64,000 bases of DNA from Allomuricauda sp. NBRC 101325 (GCF_030268205.1 NZ_BSQF01000002.1:620001-684000); one strand, 5' to 3'. Numbered from the stretch's first letter, positions 53,238-62,528 are shown. The notes: generated by a model from the sequence alone, not told the origin. Program-made: numbers and translations.

Positions 53238-53400
53238 TTGGTAGCTTGTGAACAACGTTAAAGGATATGAATCGTTTTTAATGATTTATATCGACCGATA
53301 ACGAAGTTCTTTGATTTTTTTTAAAATCTCAAGTTGTAGGACTATTGGTTTATCTCTTTTTTATCAACAGTAACTCACAGGAAAACTAGGTGTTTTGTCT

Positions 53401-54150
53401 TTAAGGGGCGTCCTCATAGGTCTCACATTGCACAATGATTTCTGAGATAAGTCTTTGGGCTTCTTGGTAAAAACCCAGCATAAACCCATTGTGGCTAACC
53501 CGTTCTGCCAAAATATTTTCAAAAAGAGGGTTACGCAACAATGCTTCATTCGAGCGATTAAAACCTGTTGTGCCTTTGGTACTGAAAGCTATCAATGGCA
53601 TGTTTCGATTAACGGCATTGGCCGCCAAAAAGTCGAAATAACTGATGCCGCGTTCTGTATAAAAATCGGACCAATCCAATAAATTGCCGTAAAAGCTGTC
53701 CCATTCAATCAAAAGTAGTTTTAGCTCTTCGTTGGAAAGATTGGACAATTTGCCCGAGCTTTTAATATTTTCCATGGTGTACAGGCTAGGATCCCAAACG
53801 GACATTCGAGGCGTCATGTCGAGCAAGCTATCCATTTCCTGTAACGTACCAAATTCGTAATCGGGCCCCGTATGCTCCAATAAAGTGTTGCCAGCACTCA
53901 TAAAGGCTTGAATCCCTTGAATATTACCTTCGAGTTGTTCTAGATTTTTTTCAAATTCGAGTTTGAGGCTGGCTATGGTCTCTTTCTCTTGCTTGGCGAG
54001 TTTGCGGTTTTCGTTCCAGTTGTTGATCTGTAGTGCGATTAGAATGCCAATGACCACCAATATAATTTCGCCCAAGGCGTAGACAAGATATCTAGTGAAT
54101 TTGTTTTCGGCCAGCAGTCGTTGCCGAATATTGCGAAAAAATCGAATCAC
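53401..54150 (-). CDS. DUF6090 family membrane protein, copy 2
   Basis: 249 residues. Signature segment YLVYALGEIILVVIGILIALQINNWNENRK (about 20-50) after a basic N-terminus. The extracytoplasmic part is helical (KQEKETIASLKLEFEKNLEQLEGN) with no known motif. It is a paralogue of the protein at 46.3 kb, strongly similar only in the first ~50 residues. It lies 64 bp downstream of the ChbG-like gene and may be the tail of that operon. Confidence 0.88.
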   Translation of the reverse strand: MIRFFRNIRQRLLAENKFTRYLVYALGEIILVVIGILIALQINNWNENRKLAKQEKETIASLKLEFEKNLEQLEGNIQGIQAFMSAGNTLLEHTGPDYEFGTLQEMDSLLDMTPRMSVWDPSLYTMENIKSSGKLSNLSNEELKLLLIEWDSFYGNLLDWSDFYTERGISYFDFLAANAVNRNMPLIAFSTKGTTGFNRSNEALLRNPLFENILAERVSHNGFMLGFYQEAQRLISEIIVQCETYEDAP

Positions 54151-54214
54151 AGGAGGTTAGTTTTTCTAAACATATGATTTTTATGCAATTAGAAAATCGA
54201 AAAATAGAGAGGGG

Positions 54215-55081
54215 CTATTTGTTGAGTTTATTTTTGATATCGCCCCATGTGATCAATTGGATGTGGTGCTTTTTGAGGGTTTCCCTTGTTTTTTCATTGG
54301 TGAAAAAGTCAAAATCCTGCTGTCGCCATTCCGCACCAAAATTGGGATGGTTTATGGTGACGCCTTGCATTTCGTGTTCGTCAAAAGCGGGATGAATTAA
54401 GATAAGGTTGATGCCTGGGGTTAAATTTTCCAAAACGGATTGGTAGTAGGCGGCCAAACCTTCATTTTCAAAAGAGTTCCATCCTGCCACGAAAGTCTGG
54501 TCAATTTGAAAATCGTTGGTTTCCAAGTTTGATTTTGTGTCCAATCCCACCATCTGCAACAATTGTTGGTTCACCAGAACAGGAAGGTGGTACTGCTCTC
54601 CCAAACTTTTATAGACTTTAAAAAACTCAGGGTGCGACCCTACGCTGTACATGTGCGAATCCAAATGACTTGGTCTTAGCCCATATTGCAGCGCTTTTTC
54701 AATTTGCGCTTGGAGTTCTTTTTGTACCTCTACGGGCTTGGCATTTGCGCGCAATTGCTCCCTTTTCTTAAAGAAATGTCCGTTTTCGTCCACCAAACTG
54801 GGTACTTCAGAAACGGGTAGCACAGGGCCAAATCGGTAGGTTTCCCATTCGCAGGTCAGGGATAGGTGGATGCCACAGTCGAATTTCGGGTTGTTTTTGG
54901 CAAAAACGGCCATTTCGTGAAACCAAGAGCAGGGCACCATAATGCTGAAGGAATTCACAATGCCTTTTTCCAAGGCCTGGATGGTAGCTTGGTTCTCGGA
55001 ATGGGAAAGCCCAGCATCATCGGCATGGACCATCAAAAGTTTGGCATTGGCATCAAAGCCCAAATATTGTGCTGAGGTCAT
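54215..55081 (-). CDS. ChbG/YdjC-type carbohydrate deacetylase
   Basis: 288 residues with no signal peptide. Metal-site motifs are intact: [12 protein letters not shown] (tandem Asp), GIHLSL (His) and PSHLDSHMY (His-x-x-x-His-type pair). Family members remove N-acetyl groups from chito-oligosaccharides or diacetyl sugars in the cytoplasm. The gene lies 30 bp downstream of the GH51 arabinofuranosidase gene, so both probably act on plant- or algae-derived sugars, but no other glycan genes are present to name the substrate. Confidence 0.88.
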   Translation of the reverse strand: MTSAQYLGFDANAKLLMVHADDAGLSHSENQATIQALEKGIVNSFSIMVPCSWFHEMAVFAKNNPKFDCGIHLSLTCEWETYRFGPVLPVSEVPSLVDENGHFFKKREQLRANAKPVEVQKELQAQIEKALQYGLRPSHLDSHMYSVGSHPEFFKVYKSLGEQYHLPVLVNQQLLQMVGLDTKSNLETNDFQIDQTFVAGWNSFENEGLAAYYQSVLENLTPGINLILIHPAFDEHEMQGVTINHPNFGAEWRQQDFDFFTNEKTRETLKKHHIQLITWGDIKNKLNK

Positions 55082-55111
55082 TTTTTAATAGAGTTTTTGT
55101 GGGTAGATTGA

Positions 55112-56638
55112 TTATTGCAATTGCATTAAAACAATGGAATGGGCTGGAATTTCCACGTTGAGGTTATTGCCTTTGGCTTTGGCCACCTCAAAATCTTGGA
55201 TCATTACTTGCTCATTTTTACCAAAATCATTGTAATCGGTAATGTTCTTTGCACTCACAATCTTACCACTGATATTTTTAAAGGATTTGCCCAGATCAAA
55301 ATTAACAGGCATGGCCTTTTCTGGGTTCGCATTGGTAATGGTAATGTTGACCACCCCATCTTTTTCGGATGCCGAAGCTGTTAACCCTGGAATGGATTCG
55401 CCCTCGAACTCATACTTTTCGGTTTCCAATGAAGTGGGAATCAAAGTGGCATCTTGGTGCACGTTGTACAATTGAAAGGCGTAGTAGGTCGGGGTTTTAA
55501 CCATCTGTGCCCCGTTGGTGCGAATCACGGATTGTAATACGTTCACAATCTGGGCCACGTTTGCCATACTGATTCGGTCCGCATGGTTGTTGAAAATATT
55601 CAGGTTGATTCCTGCTACCAAGGCATCACGTAGCGTGTTCTGCTGCTGTAAAAAACCTTCTTTGGTGTCAGGGAGTTTATCATACCAGGTGCCCCATTCG
55701 TCCACCATTAATTTCATCTTTTTCTCGGGGTCGTACTTGTCCATGATCGCCAAATGTTTTTGGATGTAATCCTCGATGACCATAGTGTTTTTGATGGTCT
55801 TGAACCACATTTCTTCCCCAAAATCGGTAGAGGAACCTTTGCTGCTCCAATCTTTGGTGGGAAGGGTGTAATAGTGGAGCGACATACCTTGGGCCAAATA
55901 GGTTTTGTTGTCCAAGGTTTCCAATATTTTTTCCGTCCAGTTGGTATCTCCTTCGGATGGGCCGCAGATCACTTTTTGAAAATCGTCCCCTCGAATGTAG
56001 GAAGAGAAGTTCCTAAAAACGTTCGCGTAATAATCAGGGGCCATATCGCCGCCGCAACCCCAGTTTTCATTGCCGATGCCCCAGAACTTTACGTCCCAAG
56101 GTTCTTCGCGACCATTTTTTTTGCGTAGGGCTGTCATCGGGCTTTCGTTGCTCGAGGTTACATATTCCACCCAATCGCGGGCTTCTTGCACGGTTCCCGA
56201 ACCTACATTGATGCTCAAATAGGGTTCGGTGCCGATAAGTTCGCAGAAGTTTAAAAATTCGTGGGTACCAAAGCTATTGTCTTCCGTAACCCCTCCCCAA
56301 AACACGTTTACTATGGAGGGACGGTCTTCTTTAGGGCCAATGCCATCTTTCCAATGGTAGGTATCGGCAAAACATCCACCAGGCCAACGCAAAACAGGCA
56401 CTTTAAGTTCCTTTAAGGCTTCCACCACGTCGGTTCTATAGCCGTTTATGTTTGGAATATCTGATTCTTCGCCCACATAAATTCCTTCATAAATACAGGT
56501 GCCCAAATGTTCCGAAAAATGCCCGTAGATCTCTTTTTCTATTTTGATATTGGCATCGTCAAAATTGAGGGTCAGTTTGTTCTGTGCGGATAACGAAAGG
56601 TTGATTGCTAGGCAAAGTGCCAGTATGATTCTTTTCAT
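55112..56638 (-). CDS. GH51 alpha-L-arabinofuranosidase (secreted)
   Basis: 508 residues with a signal peptide (MKRIILALCLAINLSLSAQ). The TIM-barrel catalytic pair is present: acid/base Glu in WGIGNENWGCGG and nucleophile Glu in MVDEWGTWYD. RWPGGCFADTYHWKDGIGP is another clear GH51 signature. A C-terminal beta-sandwich follows. It releases arabinose from arabinan or arabinoxylan side chains, here outside the cytoplasm. It is the first gene of an apparent operon with the ChbG-like deacetylase. Confidence 0.95.
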   Translation of the reverse strand: MKRIILALCLAINLSLSAQNKLTLNFDDANIKIEKEIYGHFSEHLGTCIYEGIYVGEESDIPNINGYRTDVVEALKELKVPVLRWPGGCFADTYHWKDGIGPKEDRPSIVNVFWGGVTEDNSFGTHEFLNFCELIGTEPYLSINVGSGTVQEARDWVEYVTSSNESPMTALRKKNGREEPWDVKFWGIGNENWGCGGDMAPDYYANVFRNFSSYIRGDDFQKVICGPSEGDTNWTEKILETLDNKTYLAQGMSLHYYTLPTKDWSSKGSSTDFGEEMWFKTIKNTMVIEDYIQKHLAIMDKYDPEKKMKLMVDEWGTWYDKLPDTKEGFLQQQNTLRDALVAGINLNIFNNHADRISMANVAQIVNVLQSVIRTNGAQMVKTPTYYAFQLYNVHQDATLIPTSLETEKYEFEGESIPGLTASASEKDGVVNITITNANPEKAMPVNFDLGKSFKNISGKIVSAKNITDYNDFGKNEQVMIQDFEVAKAKGNNLNVEIPAHSIVLMQLQ

Positions 56639-56764
56639 TTTCTTGGTTAGTTTGATGCTTATATGCCATCTAAATGTAACAAGTAAATTGAAAAAGTCCT
56701 ATAAAAACCATCAATAAGCCCTTAAAATTCACAGCCATAGTTGTTTTTGTCCTATGCCATAAAA

Positions 56765-56793
56765 AAAGCCAGTAACACAAGGCTACTGGCTTT
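56765..56793 (-). terminator. Rho-independent terminator of the long amidohydrolase gene
   Basis: A perfect 10-bp stem AAAGCCAGTA/TACTGGCTTT. On the minus strand it is followed by TTTTTTT. It lies 19 bp beyond the stop of the amidohydrolase gene at 56813. Confidence 0.9.
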
Positions 56794-56812
56794 AAAAATG
56801 CTGAAAGTGTAC

Positions 56813-58861
56813 TTATTCCTTTACTTCAGGTTTTCCGGTAAAGGGGGTTATGCCAAACTCGGGATATACTTCCGAGGGATAATAAAAAGTTCCGCCACTG
56901 GATACCATTCCAATGGTCTTGATGGCTTTAATGTCTTCAATAGGGTTGCCTGGCACCAAGAAGAAATCGGCCAATTTGCCTGGTTCAATGCTACCTAAAT
57001 CTTCTTGACCCAAGTATTGCGCCATGTCATATGTGGCCAATTTTAATACTTCGGCAGGGGAATAGCCCAATTGTTCGGTGTATAATTCCAATTCACGGTG
57101 TAGGTTAAAAGCACCACCTAAATCGGTTCCGGGAACAATAAGGATGCCTTTGTCCTTCATCATGTTCAAGGTCTCCACAATTTTTTTATAGGCATCACGA
57201 TAGGCTTTGTCTTCTTCCTCATCAGCAATCTGACTCATGGCCACTTTAAGTCCACGCTGAGCATTGGGGGGCATGTGATCCACATAATCCACGGATCCTG
57301 GAGCCACTTCGCCGTTTCGGGAGAGCATCAATTTCTCGTGGATGGACAAGGTAGGGTCAATACCAGTTTTGTTGCTCACGAACAGATCCATGGTCTCTTG
57401 TACTTTGGCGCTGTTCAAATCTATTTGAGGGAAACGCTTCATGGCGGTCAAACGCAAAAGTGTACGCGTATCCTCCTCAGGTTCCAAAACCCAGCCCAAC
57501 ATAGTTTGGTTAATGTGCGTCATTTCATCAAAGCCAGCGTTCAGCATGGCATTGGCATTGGAGAACGCAGGTACGTGACCTGTTACAAACAAGCCTTGTG
57601 CATGGGCTTTTTTCACAATGTCCGCAGCCCAATCCCCGTTCATGCTGTTGTAGAGTTTTATCCCGTAAACACCGAGGCTGTCATAGGTGTCCACAGCGGC
57701 CAAGGCTTCTTCTTTGCTGCCTACCAAGATACCGTTGTTGGCGTTGAACTTACTTTTACCTTCGATAAAACCCAAACGGGTCACACGTGGGCCTGCAAGT
57801 ACACCGGTATTTATTTTTTCAATTAGGTTGGCCAACACTTCATTGTTGTTTCCCATGTCTCGGAAAGAAGTGACTCCTGCCAACACATTCAAAAGGGCAG
57901 CATTGTCACCTGTGTGGGCATGCATTTCATACAATCCTGGCACTAAGGTGCCGCCATTGCCCTCGATTACTACTTCGTTTTCACCTGTGGCATCTACAGG
58001 ATCAATGGAGGCAATTTTATCACCATCCACCACTACAGAAACGGCATCGGTAAGTTTCAAGTTCTTGGAGTCGAACACATGCACATTGTGGATTCGCACT
58101 TTTTTACCATAGTTGTGAGCGTATTCTTTTTGAAGGGATTGGTAACGTTCAGCCGAGTAGTTTTCTGCCAATTGGCGCATTTGTTTTTCCGATGCTTCGT
58201 AGCCTTCGCGAATCACCACCATTCTTGGGGAAATGGAAGCGAAGAAACGGTTGTCGCTATCCAATATAAAATAGGAAGGGTTCAGGTCCGCACCGGAAAG
58301 AGCGTAAGTGGTCAATGCCAATTCCCCTTCACCGGAAGCGTTGGGAACGGTCAAGGTCTCCATTTGGGTAAGTGTTACATTACCTGCCGGCAAAACTGGT
58401 AGCGTGCTTTCAGGAGCGCCCATAAGCAAACGGGCTGCCAAAACAGCGGAGTAGGGGCTTCCAAACTGGTTTACGTATAGCAATGGATTCGCTACGGATG
58501 CGGTGCCAGAACCTGTGGCATCGGTCCAAGAGGCATCGGAACCTGTAAGGTTAAATTTCTCATCCACTGCATTGCCAAAAGTGGTATTTCCTGTAATGCT
58601 CCAGTCGATGGGATAGCCAGCAGCATCCAATACAATGGTTTCTTTCATTGTTGGCCCACGTCCGTTGTTCTTGTAGTCGAAATCTACATTGATAGTATCT
58701 CCGGAGATGATGGTTTTCAGGTAGCCTACTTTGTTTTCCCCTGCAATTACGGAGTAACTTTCTTCGCCTTGATAGTTGGCCAAGGAGGAGGTAGTTGATT
58801 CATTTTTACATGCAAAGCTGACTAAAAGTATCAGGCTTAACAAGGTCATTCTAAGTTTCAT
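56813..58861 (-). CDS. Amidohydrolase family lipoprotein with extra N-terminal domain
   Basis: 682 residues, about 230 longer than the other two amidohydrolases in the window. Lipobox VSFAC (Cys18). The first ~270 residues are a beta-rich domain (GENKVGYLKTIISGDTINVDFDYKNNGRGP) of no known function. The amidohydrolase barrel then starts with LYEMHAHTGDN (His314, His316), a later Lys in YGIKLYNSM, VTGHVPAFSN (His), EMTHINQTM (His) and PGTDLGGAFNLHREL (Asp). It is probably a periplasmic metal hydrolase of cyclic or peptide substrates. It is monocistronic, with a strong terminator downstream. Confidence 0.88.
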   Translation of the reverse strand: MKLRMTLLSLILLVSFACKNESTTSSLANYQGEESYSVIAGENKVGYLKTIISGDTINVDFDYKNNGRGPTMKETIVLDAAGYPIDWSITGNTTFGNAVDEKFNLTGSDASWTDATGSGTASVANPLLYVNQFGSPYSAVLAARLLMGAPESTLPVLPAGNVTLTQMETLTVPNASGEGELALTTYALSGADLNPSYFILDSDNRFFASISPRMVVIREGYEASEKQMRQLAENYSAERYQSLQKEYAHNYGKKVRIHNVHVFDSKNLKLTDAVSVVVDGDKIASIDPVDATGENEVVIEGNGGTLVPGLYEMHAHTGDNAALLNVLAGVTSFRDMGNNNEVLANLIEKINTGVLAGPRVTRLGFIEGKSKFNANNGILVGSKEEALAAVDTYDSLGVYGIKLYNSMNGDWAADIVKKAHAQGLFVTGHVPAFSNANAMLNAGFDEMTHINQTMLGWVLEPEEDTRTLLRLTAMKRFPQIDLNSAKVQETMDLFVSNKTGIDPTLSIHEKLMLSRNGEVAPGSVDYVDHMPPNAQRGLKVAMSQIADEEEDKAYRDAYKKIVETLNMMKDKGILIVPGTDLGGAFNLHRELELYTEQLGYSPAEVLKLATYDMAQYLGQEDLGSIEPGKLADFFLVPGNPIEDIKAIKTIGMVSSGGTFYYPSEVYPEFGITPFTGKPEVKE

Positions 58862-58935
58862 ACGGTTGGTTTAAATTAAAGGTAAAAGGTAATGAATTAT
58901 TGGTTTGGTAATTGAATATTTGATTTTTGGGAATC

Positions 58936-58972
58936 AAAAACCCCGGCATCACTGGTACACGATAGCCGGGGT
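58936..58972 (-). terminator. Rho-independent terminator after the SDR gene
   Basis: CCCCGGC (58941-58947) pairs with GCCGGGG (58965-58971), with one more A-T pair outside, around a 17-base loop. A T-run follows on the minus strand. It closes the AraC-side gene cluster that ends with the SDR gene. Confidence 0.85.
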
Positions 58973-59001
58973 CCATCATCAATCAAAAAAGCGAACAACT
59001 T

Positions 59002-59784
59002 TTATGAATTTCCGTAGATATTTGATTCACCGCCATCAATGGCAATGGTTTGACCACTTACATATCCGTTTTCTTCACTTAATAGGAAGGAAACTACAGT
59101 GGCAACTTCTTTGGGCAATCCCAATCTTTTGGTGGGGTTGCGCTGTGCGTATTCTGTTTCGGCCGCTTTGGGGTCGTCTGGATTCACTTGCTTGAAGGCC
59201 TCGGCCACCATTGGGGTCAAAATGGCTCCAGGGGCAATCGCATTGGTTAAAATGCCATCTCTACCATACTCCAAGGCAGCATTTTTGGTCATACCCGATA
59301 CAGCATGTTTTGAAGCTACGTAGGCAGTTTGGTTGGCCACCCCACGAATACCTCCCACAGAGGCCACGTTCACGATTCTACCATAATTTTGAGTTTGCAT
59401 TACAGGGATTACGTAACGCAATCCGTAGTACACACCCATTAGGTTGATGTCGATTACTTTTTTGAACACGCCCAAATCATATTCGGTCATTGGGGCCTGT
59501 CTTCCTTCAATACCTGCATTGTTGTAGAAACCATCTATGCGTCCAAAGGTTTTCATGGTTTGGTCTACATAGTTTTTCACTGCTTCTTCGTTGGAAACAT
59601 CAGCTTCCACAGTCAACAAGTCTACATCTGCATTGATTTCTTTCAATTGCTTGACAGCTTCTGCCAAGGCATCACCATTATAATCCACCAAGACTAGTTT
59701 GGCACCTTTTGCAGCCAAATATTCGGCGGTTGCAAGGCCCAATCCCATGGCGGCTCCTGTTATGATGATCACTTTATTTTTCAT
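59002..59784 (-). CDS. Short-chain dehydrogenase/reductase (SDR)
   Basis: 260 residues of the classical SDR fold. Cofactor loop TGAAMGLGLATAEYL near residue 10, NNAGIEGR, active-site Ser in VASVGG, and YVASKHA with the catalytic Tyr/Lys. Asp in LVDYNG after strand 2 favours NAD over NADP. The C-terminus GYVSGQTIAIDGGESN is complete. The substrate is unknown. It is the last gene of a cluster (DOPA-dioxygenase-like, DUF3861-like, SDR) with 2-bp and 12-bp gaps. Confidence 0.93.
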   Translation of the reverse strand: MKNKVIIITGAAMGLGLATAEYLAAKGAKLVLVDYNGDALAEAVKQLKEINADVDLLTVEADVSNEEAVKNYVDQTMKTFGRIDGFYNNAGIEGRQAPMTEYDLGVFKKVIDINLMGVYYGLRYVIPVMQTQNYGRIVNVASVGGIRGVANQTAYVASKHAVSGMTKNAALEYGRDGILTNAIAPGAILTPMVAEAFKQVNPDDPKAAETEYAQRNPTKRLGLPKEVATVVSFLLSEENGYVSGQTIAIDGGESNIYGNS

Positions 59785-59796
59785 GTAATTCTAATT

Positions 59797-60108
59797 TTAT
59801 GCTGTTTCAGCCATTTTTACCTGGCTTTTGAATTTTTTCATGAACTTTCCGAACTCTGGCAGCATATCTTCAAACATTGGATTGTTCTTGTTTCTCAACA
59901 TCACTTCCGAAAAGAGTTTTAATCCAATCAAAAACTCAATATTTTCATTTTTATCCTGAAATAGTGCTTTGTCTTTTATCAGGTCGACCAAATCCAAAAT
60001 GTTGTCATGGTTCTGGAACTCGAATTCCAGTGTACCTTCAGGGGAAGAACCATCTTTTAAGGTCAATTCTTCCAATTGGATTTTATAGGAATTGTTTCTT
60101 TTGGTCAT
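59797..60108 (-). CDS. Small DUF3861-like protein
   Basis: 103 residues: YKIQLEELTLKDGSSPEGTLEFEFQNHDNILDLVDLIK, then a helix ending MFEDMLPEFGKFMKKFKSQ. The opening strand and size match DUF3861, a family of unknown function that often accompanies oxidoreductase genes. It starts 2 bp after the dioxygenase gene stops, so it is tightly coupled to it. A partner role for the dioxygenase is only a guess. Confidence 0.65.
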   Translation of the reverse strand: MTKRNNSYKIQLEELTLKDGSSPEGTLEFEFQNHDNILDLVDLIKDKALFQDKNENIEFLIGLKLFSEVMLRNKNNPMFEDMLPEFGKFMKKFKSQVKMAETA

Positions 60109-60110
60109 TT

Positions 60111-60992
60111 TTATGCGATTTTTAAGGACATCATTCCTATGGAACCGCCTACCACTTTATTGTTGAACAAGGTTACATCTTCCGATTTCCCTTTGAGTGC
60201 CAATGTGTAAATCAATGGCAAGTAATGTTCCGGTGTTGGAATCGACATGGAAAAACTGCTTCCTTGCTTGCCATAATCGATCAGTGCCGTATGGTTTCCA
60301 TCCATAATGAAGGATTCCATTTTTTCATTGGCTTCCTCGGCCCAATCCCAAGCATACACATCGTTCAATTTATCCCAAGCTACCCTGCGCAAGTTGTGCA
60401 CCACGTTTCCGCTTCCCACGATCAACACACCTTTGTGGCGCAAACTTTCCAGTTCACGGGCCAATTCGTAGTGATATTGAGGGGTTTTGGTGTAATCCAA
60501 ACTCAATTGTATCACAGGCACATCGGCATTGGGGTACATATGTTTGATAACACTCCAAGCGCCATGGTCCAATCCCCAATGGTGATCAAGCTCCACTTCG
60601 GTCTTTGTAATGACGTTTTGTGCTTCTTTTGCCAATTCTGGACTTCCGGGTGCAGGATATTGTACATCGAACAAGGCTTGCGGGAATCCACCAAAATCGT
60701 GAATGGTAGGTGGATTGTTCATTGCGGTAACCTTGGTGCCACGGGTTTCCCAGTGGGCAGAGATACACAAAATAGCCTGTGGTTTAACCACCTCATGCCC
60801 CAGTTTTCTAAAGCTGGAAACAAACTCATTTTCTTCAATGGCATTCATAGGGCTCCCATGCCCCAAAAACAACACCGGCATTTTGGGTGTGTTGGGCAAG
60901 CTTTGCTTTAACGAACGTAATGTGCCTAAATCTGTCATAACGGTTGCTAAGGGAATCAATCCCAATCTTTTAATGAATGCCTTTCTGTTCAT
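60111..60992 (-). CDS. ygiD: Extradiol ring-cleavage dioxygenase (4,5-DOPA dioxygenase family)
   Basis: 293 residues. Class III extradiol dioxygenase / DODA motifs: FLGHGSPMNAIEEN, SAHWETRGTKV, HDFGGFPQALFDVQYPAPG, HHWGLDHGAWSV and VGSGNVVHNLR, supplying the His ligands of the metal site. It probably opens catechol-type rings such as DOPA; E. coli YgiD is the reference. The N-terminus (MNRKAFIKRLGLIPLATVM) resembles a Tat-like or cleaved signal with RLG, so export is possible. It heads the DUF3861/SDR cluster. Confidence 0.9.
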   Translation of the reverse strand: MNRKAFIKRLGLIPLATVMTDLGTLRSLKQSLPNTPKMPVLFLGHGSPMNAIEENEFVSSFRKLGHEVVKPQAILCISAHWETRGTKVTAMNNPPTIHDFGGFPQALFDVQYPAPGSPELAKEAQNVITKTEVELDHHWGLDHGAWSVIKHMYPNADVPVIQLSLDYTKTPQYHYELARELESLRHKGVLIVGSGNVVHNLRRVAWDKLNDVYAWDWAEEANEKMESFIMDGNHTALIDYGKQGSSFSMSIPTPEHYLPLIYTLALKGKSEDVTLFNNKVVGGSIGMMSLKIA

Positions 60993-61016
60993 GTAAAAGG
61001 GGGAACTTAAACTAAA

Positions 61017-61037
61017 GCCCAGGCCCCGCAGGGCCCG
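61017..61037 (-). terminator. GC-rich hairpin between YceI and dioxygenase genes
   Basis: GGCCC-CGCA-GGGCC forms a short stable hairpin in the 59-bp gap. No strong T-run follows on either strand, so it may only attenuate transcription or protect mRNA rather than terminate. Confidence 0.3.
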
Positions 61038-61051
61038 AACTACTGAGTTAG

Positions 61052-61576
61052 TTAAGCTTCAGTTTTAACAAATTGAACTTCTGCGGCGATTTTTACATCG
61101 TCGCTAACCAAAACCCCACCTGTTTCAAGTGCAGCGTTCCAGTTAAGGCCAAAATCTTTTCTGTTGATTTTCCCTTCGATGGAAAAACCAGCTTTGGCGT
61201 TTCCGTATGGGTCGGTCATGTAACCTCCAAACTCCACATCCAATTCAATGGTTTTTGTGGTGCCCTTAATGGTCAATTCACCGGTCATTACGTAATCGTC
61301 ATCTTCTTTTGTGATGGTAGTGCTTTTAAAGGTGAGTTCGGGGTATTTTTCTACCTCGAAAAAGTCGGCACTTTTTAAGTGACCATCCCTATCTGTATTG
61401 TTTGTGAATACAGAACCGGCATCTATGGTCGCTGTGATTGTGGAGTCCTCGAACTTTTCGCCATCAATTATTGCATCAAAAGTGGTGAACTCACCTTTTA
61501 CGTTACTGATCATCAAGTGTTTTACCTTAAAGGTAATCTCACTGTGTGTTGGGTCTAACTTCCAAATAGTAGCCAT
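61052..61576 (-). CDS. YceI family protein (cytosolic form)
   Basis: 174 residues from ATG 61576; the frame stays open to 61633 but the extra N-terminus is not conserved in character. It opens ATIWKLDPTHSEITFKVKHLMISNVKGEF, the classical YceI lipocalin-like fold, followed by GSVFTNNTDRDGHLKSADFFEVEKYPEL and GFSIEGKINRKDFGLNWN. It binds isoprenoid-like or fatty ligands in known members. No signal peptide is present, unlike the gene at the left edge. It is located between the AraC gene and the dioxygenase cluster. Confidence 0.93.
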   Translation of the reverse strand: MATIWKLDPTHSEITFKVKHLMISNVKGEFTTFDAIIDGEKFEDSTITATIDAGSVFTNNTDRDGHLKSADFFEVEKYPELTFKSTTITKEDDDYVMTGELTIKGTTKTIELDVEFGGYMTDPYGNAKAGFSIEGKINRKDFGLNWNAALETGGVLVSDDVKIAAEVQFVKTEA

Positions 61577-61700
61577 ATCTAATTTTTTTAATTGTATAAT
61601 TTGAGTATCAAACAGACATCCATCAAGTGTCATATTTGTATATACAAATGTCGTTAAATACTTAAAGTGATGGGTAATACGAATAGGAAGAAAAGTTGTA

Positions 61701-62528
61701 CTATTCGGTAATCAGGTCTTTCATTTCCCTTCTGAAGGCTGTTGGGGTCTGTCCTGTTTTGCGTTTGAAGACTTTTGAGAAGTAGGCTTTTTCGTTATAA
61801 CCGATCTCGAAGCCTATTTCAGCTACATTTTTGTTACTGTTGATGAGGAGGTTTTTGGCTTCGGTAAGTTTTCGGGTCTCGATGATTTCCCCGGCACTTT
61901 GTTGCATTACTTCTTGACAGACTAAATTAAGGTTTCGCTCACTCATGAAGAGCTTATCGGAATAGAAGGAAATTTTAACATTGCGTCTATAGTTTTCTTC
62001 CAAAATATGGAGAAAGTGGGTGTAGGTCTCCGAAGCAGAGTTGGCCGCATCGGCTTCTATATTGGTTGGGTTTTCATGGTTGATGATGGTCAACAAGGTC
62101 ATATACAATTGTTTGATGACAACAAGACCAGGGGAGGGGCGTTGTATTTCATCATACATCATTTCGCACAAGGTGGTCAGTCGGCCAAAGCATTCGTTGG
62201 TGGGAAGGGTAATGTTGGCCCGATTGTGAAAGTAGCCATACATTTTAAAAATAACCTCCGACATAAATTCACTTCGAAATCGAATGACCCAAAGGTCGCA
62301 TTCCCCATTATGGGTCTGTGGGCGCAACAAATGCGGTTTGCCCCGTGTCACAAAACTGATGAAGGGAGCATAGACCGTTTCATCCTCAAAATCTATAAAG
62401 TGGGAAATTTTACCTTTTGAGCCAATGATCATTTCCTCAAAATCGTGCACATGGGCCTCAATGTGCTTGTCCTCCAAGGCAATGGCATCTTCGGTGGTAA
62501 ATTTGAATATGTCGAACAGTTGTTCCAA
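61701..62528 (-). CDS. AraC family transcriptional regulator
   Basis: 275 residues. The N-terminal cupin-like sensing domain (HVHDFEEMIIGSKGKISHF) is followed by the double helix-turn-helix: LNLVCQEVMQQSAGEIIETRKLTEAKNLL and NVAEIGFEIGYNEKAYFSKVFKRKTGQTPTAFRR, the AraC signature. It is the likely local regulator of the YceI/dioxygenase/SDR genes immediately downstream on the same strand (inference). Confidence 0.94.
   Translation of the reverse strand: MEQLFDIFKFTTEDAIALEDKHIEAHVHDFEEMIIGSKGKISHFIDFEDETVYAPFISFVTRGKPHLLRPQTHNGECDLWVIRFRSEFMSEVIFKMYGYFHNRANITLPTNECFGRLTTLCEMMYDEIQRPSPGLVVIKQLYMTLLTIINHENPTNIEADAANSASETYTHFLHILEENYRRNVKISFYSDKLFMSERNLNLVCQEVMQQSAGEIIETRKLTEAKNLLINSNKNVAEIGFEIGYNEKAYFSKVFKRKTGQTPTAFRREMKDLITE

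Larger units (their letters stand above)
52703..53305. repeat. Single-gene unit with 11-bp inverted ends
   Basis: TTCGTTATCGG (52703-52713) and its exact reverse complement CCGATAACGAA (53295-53305) frame a 603-bp segment. The segment holds one small lipoprotein gene and a long folded element. This geometry resembles a mobile gene cassette. No transposase or integrase gene is present in the window. It could be chance-sized, but the folded element between end and gene makes chance less likely. Confidence 0.5.
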
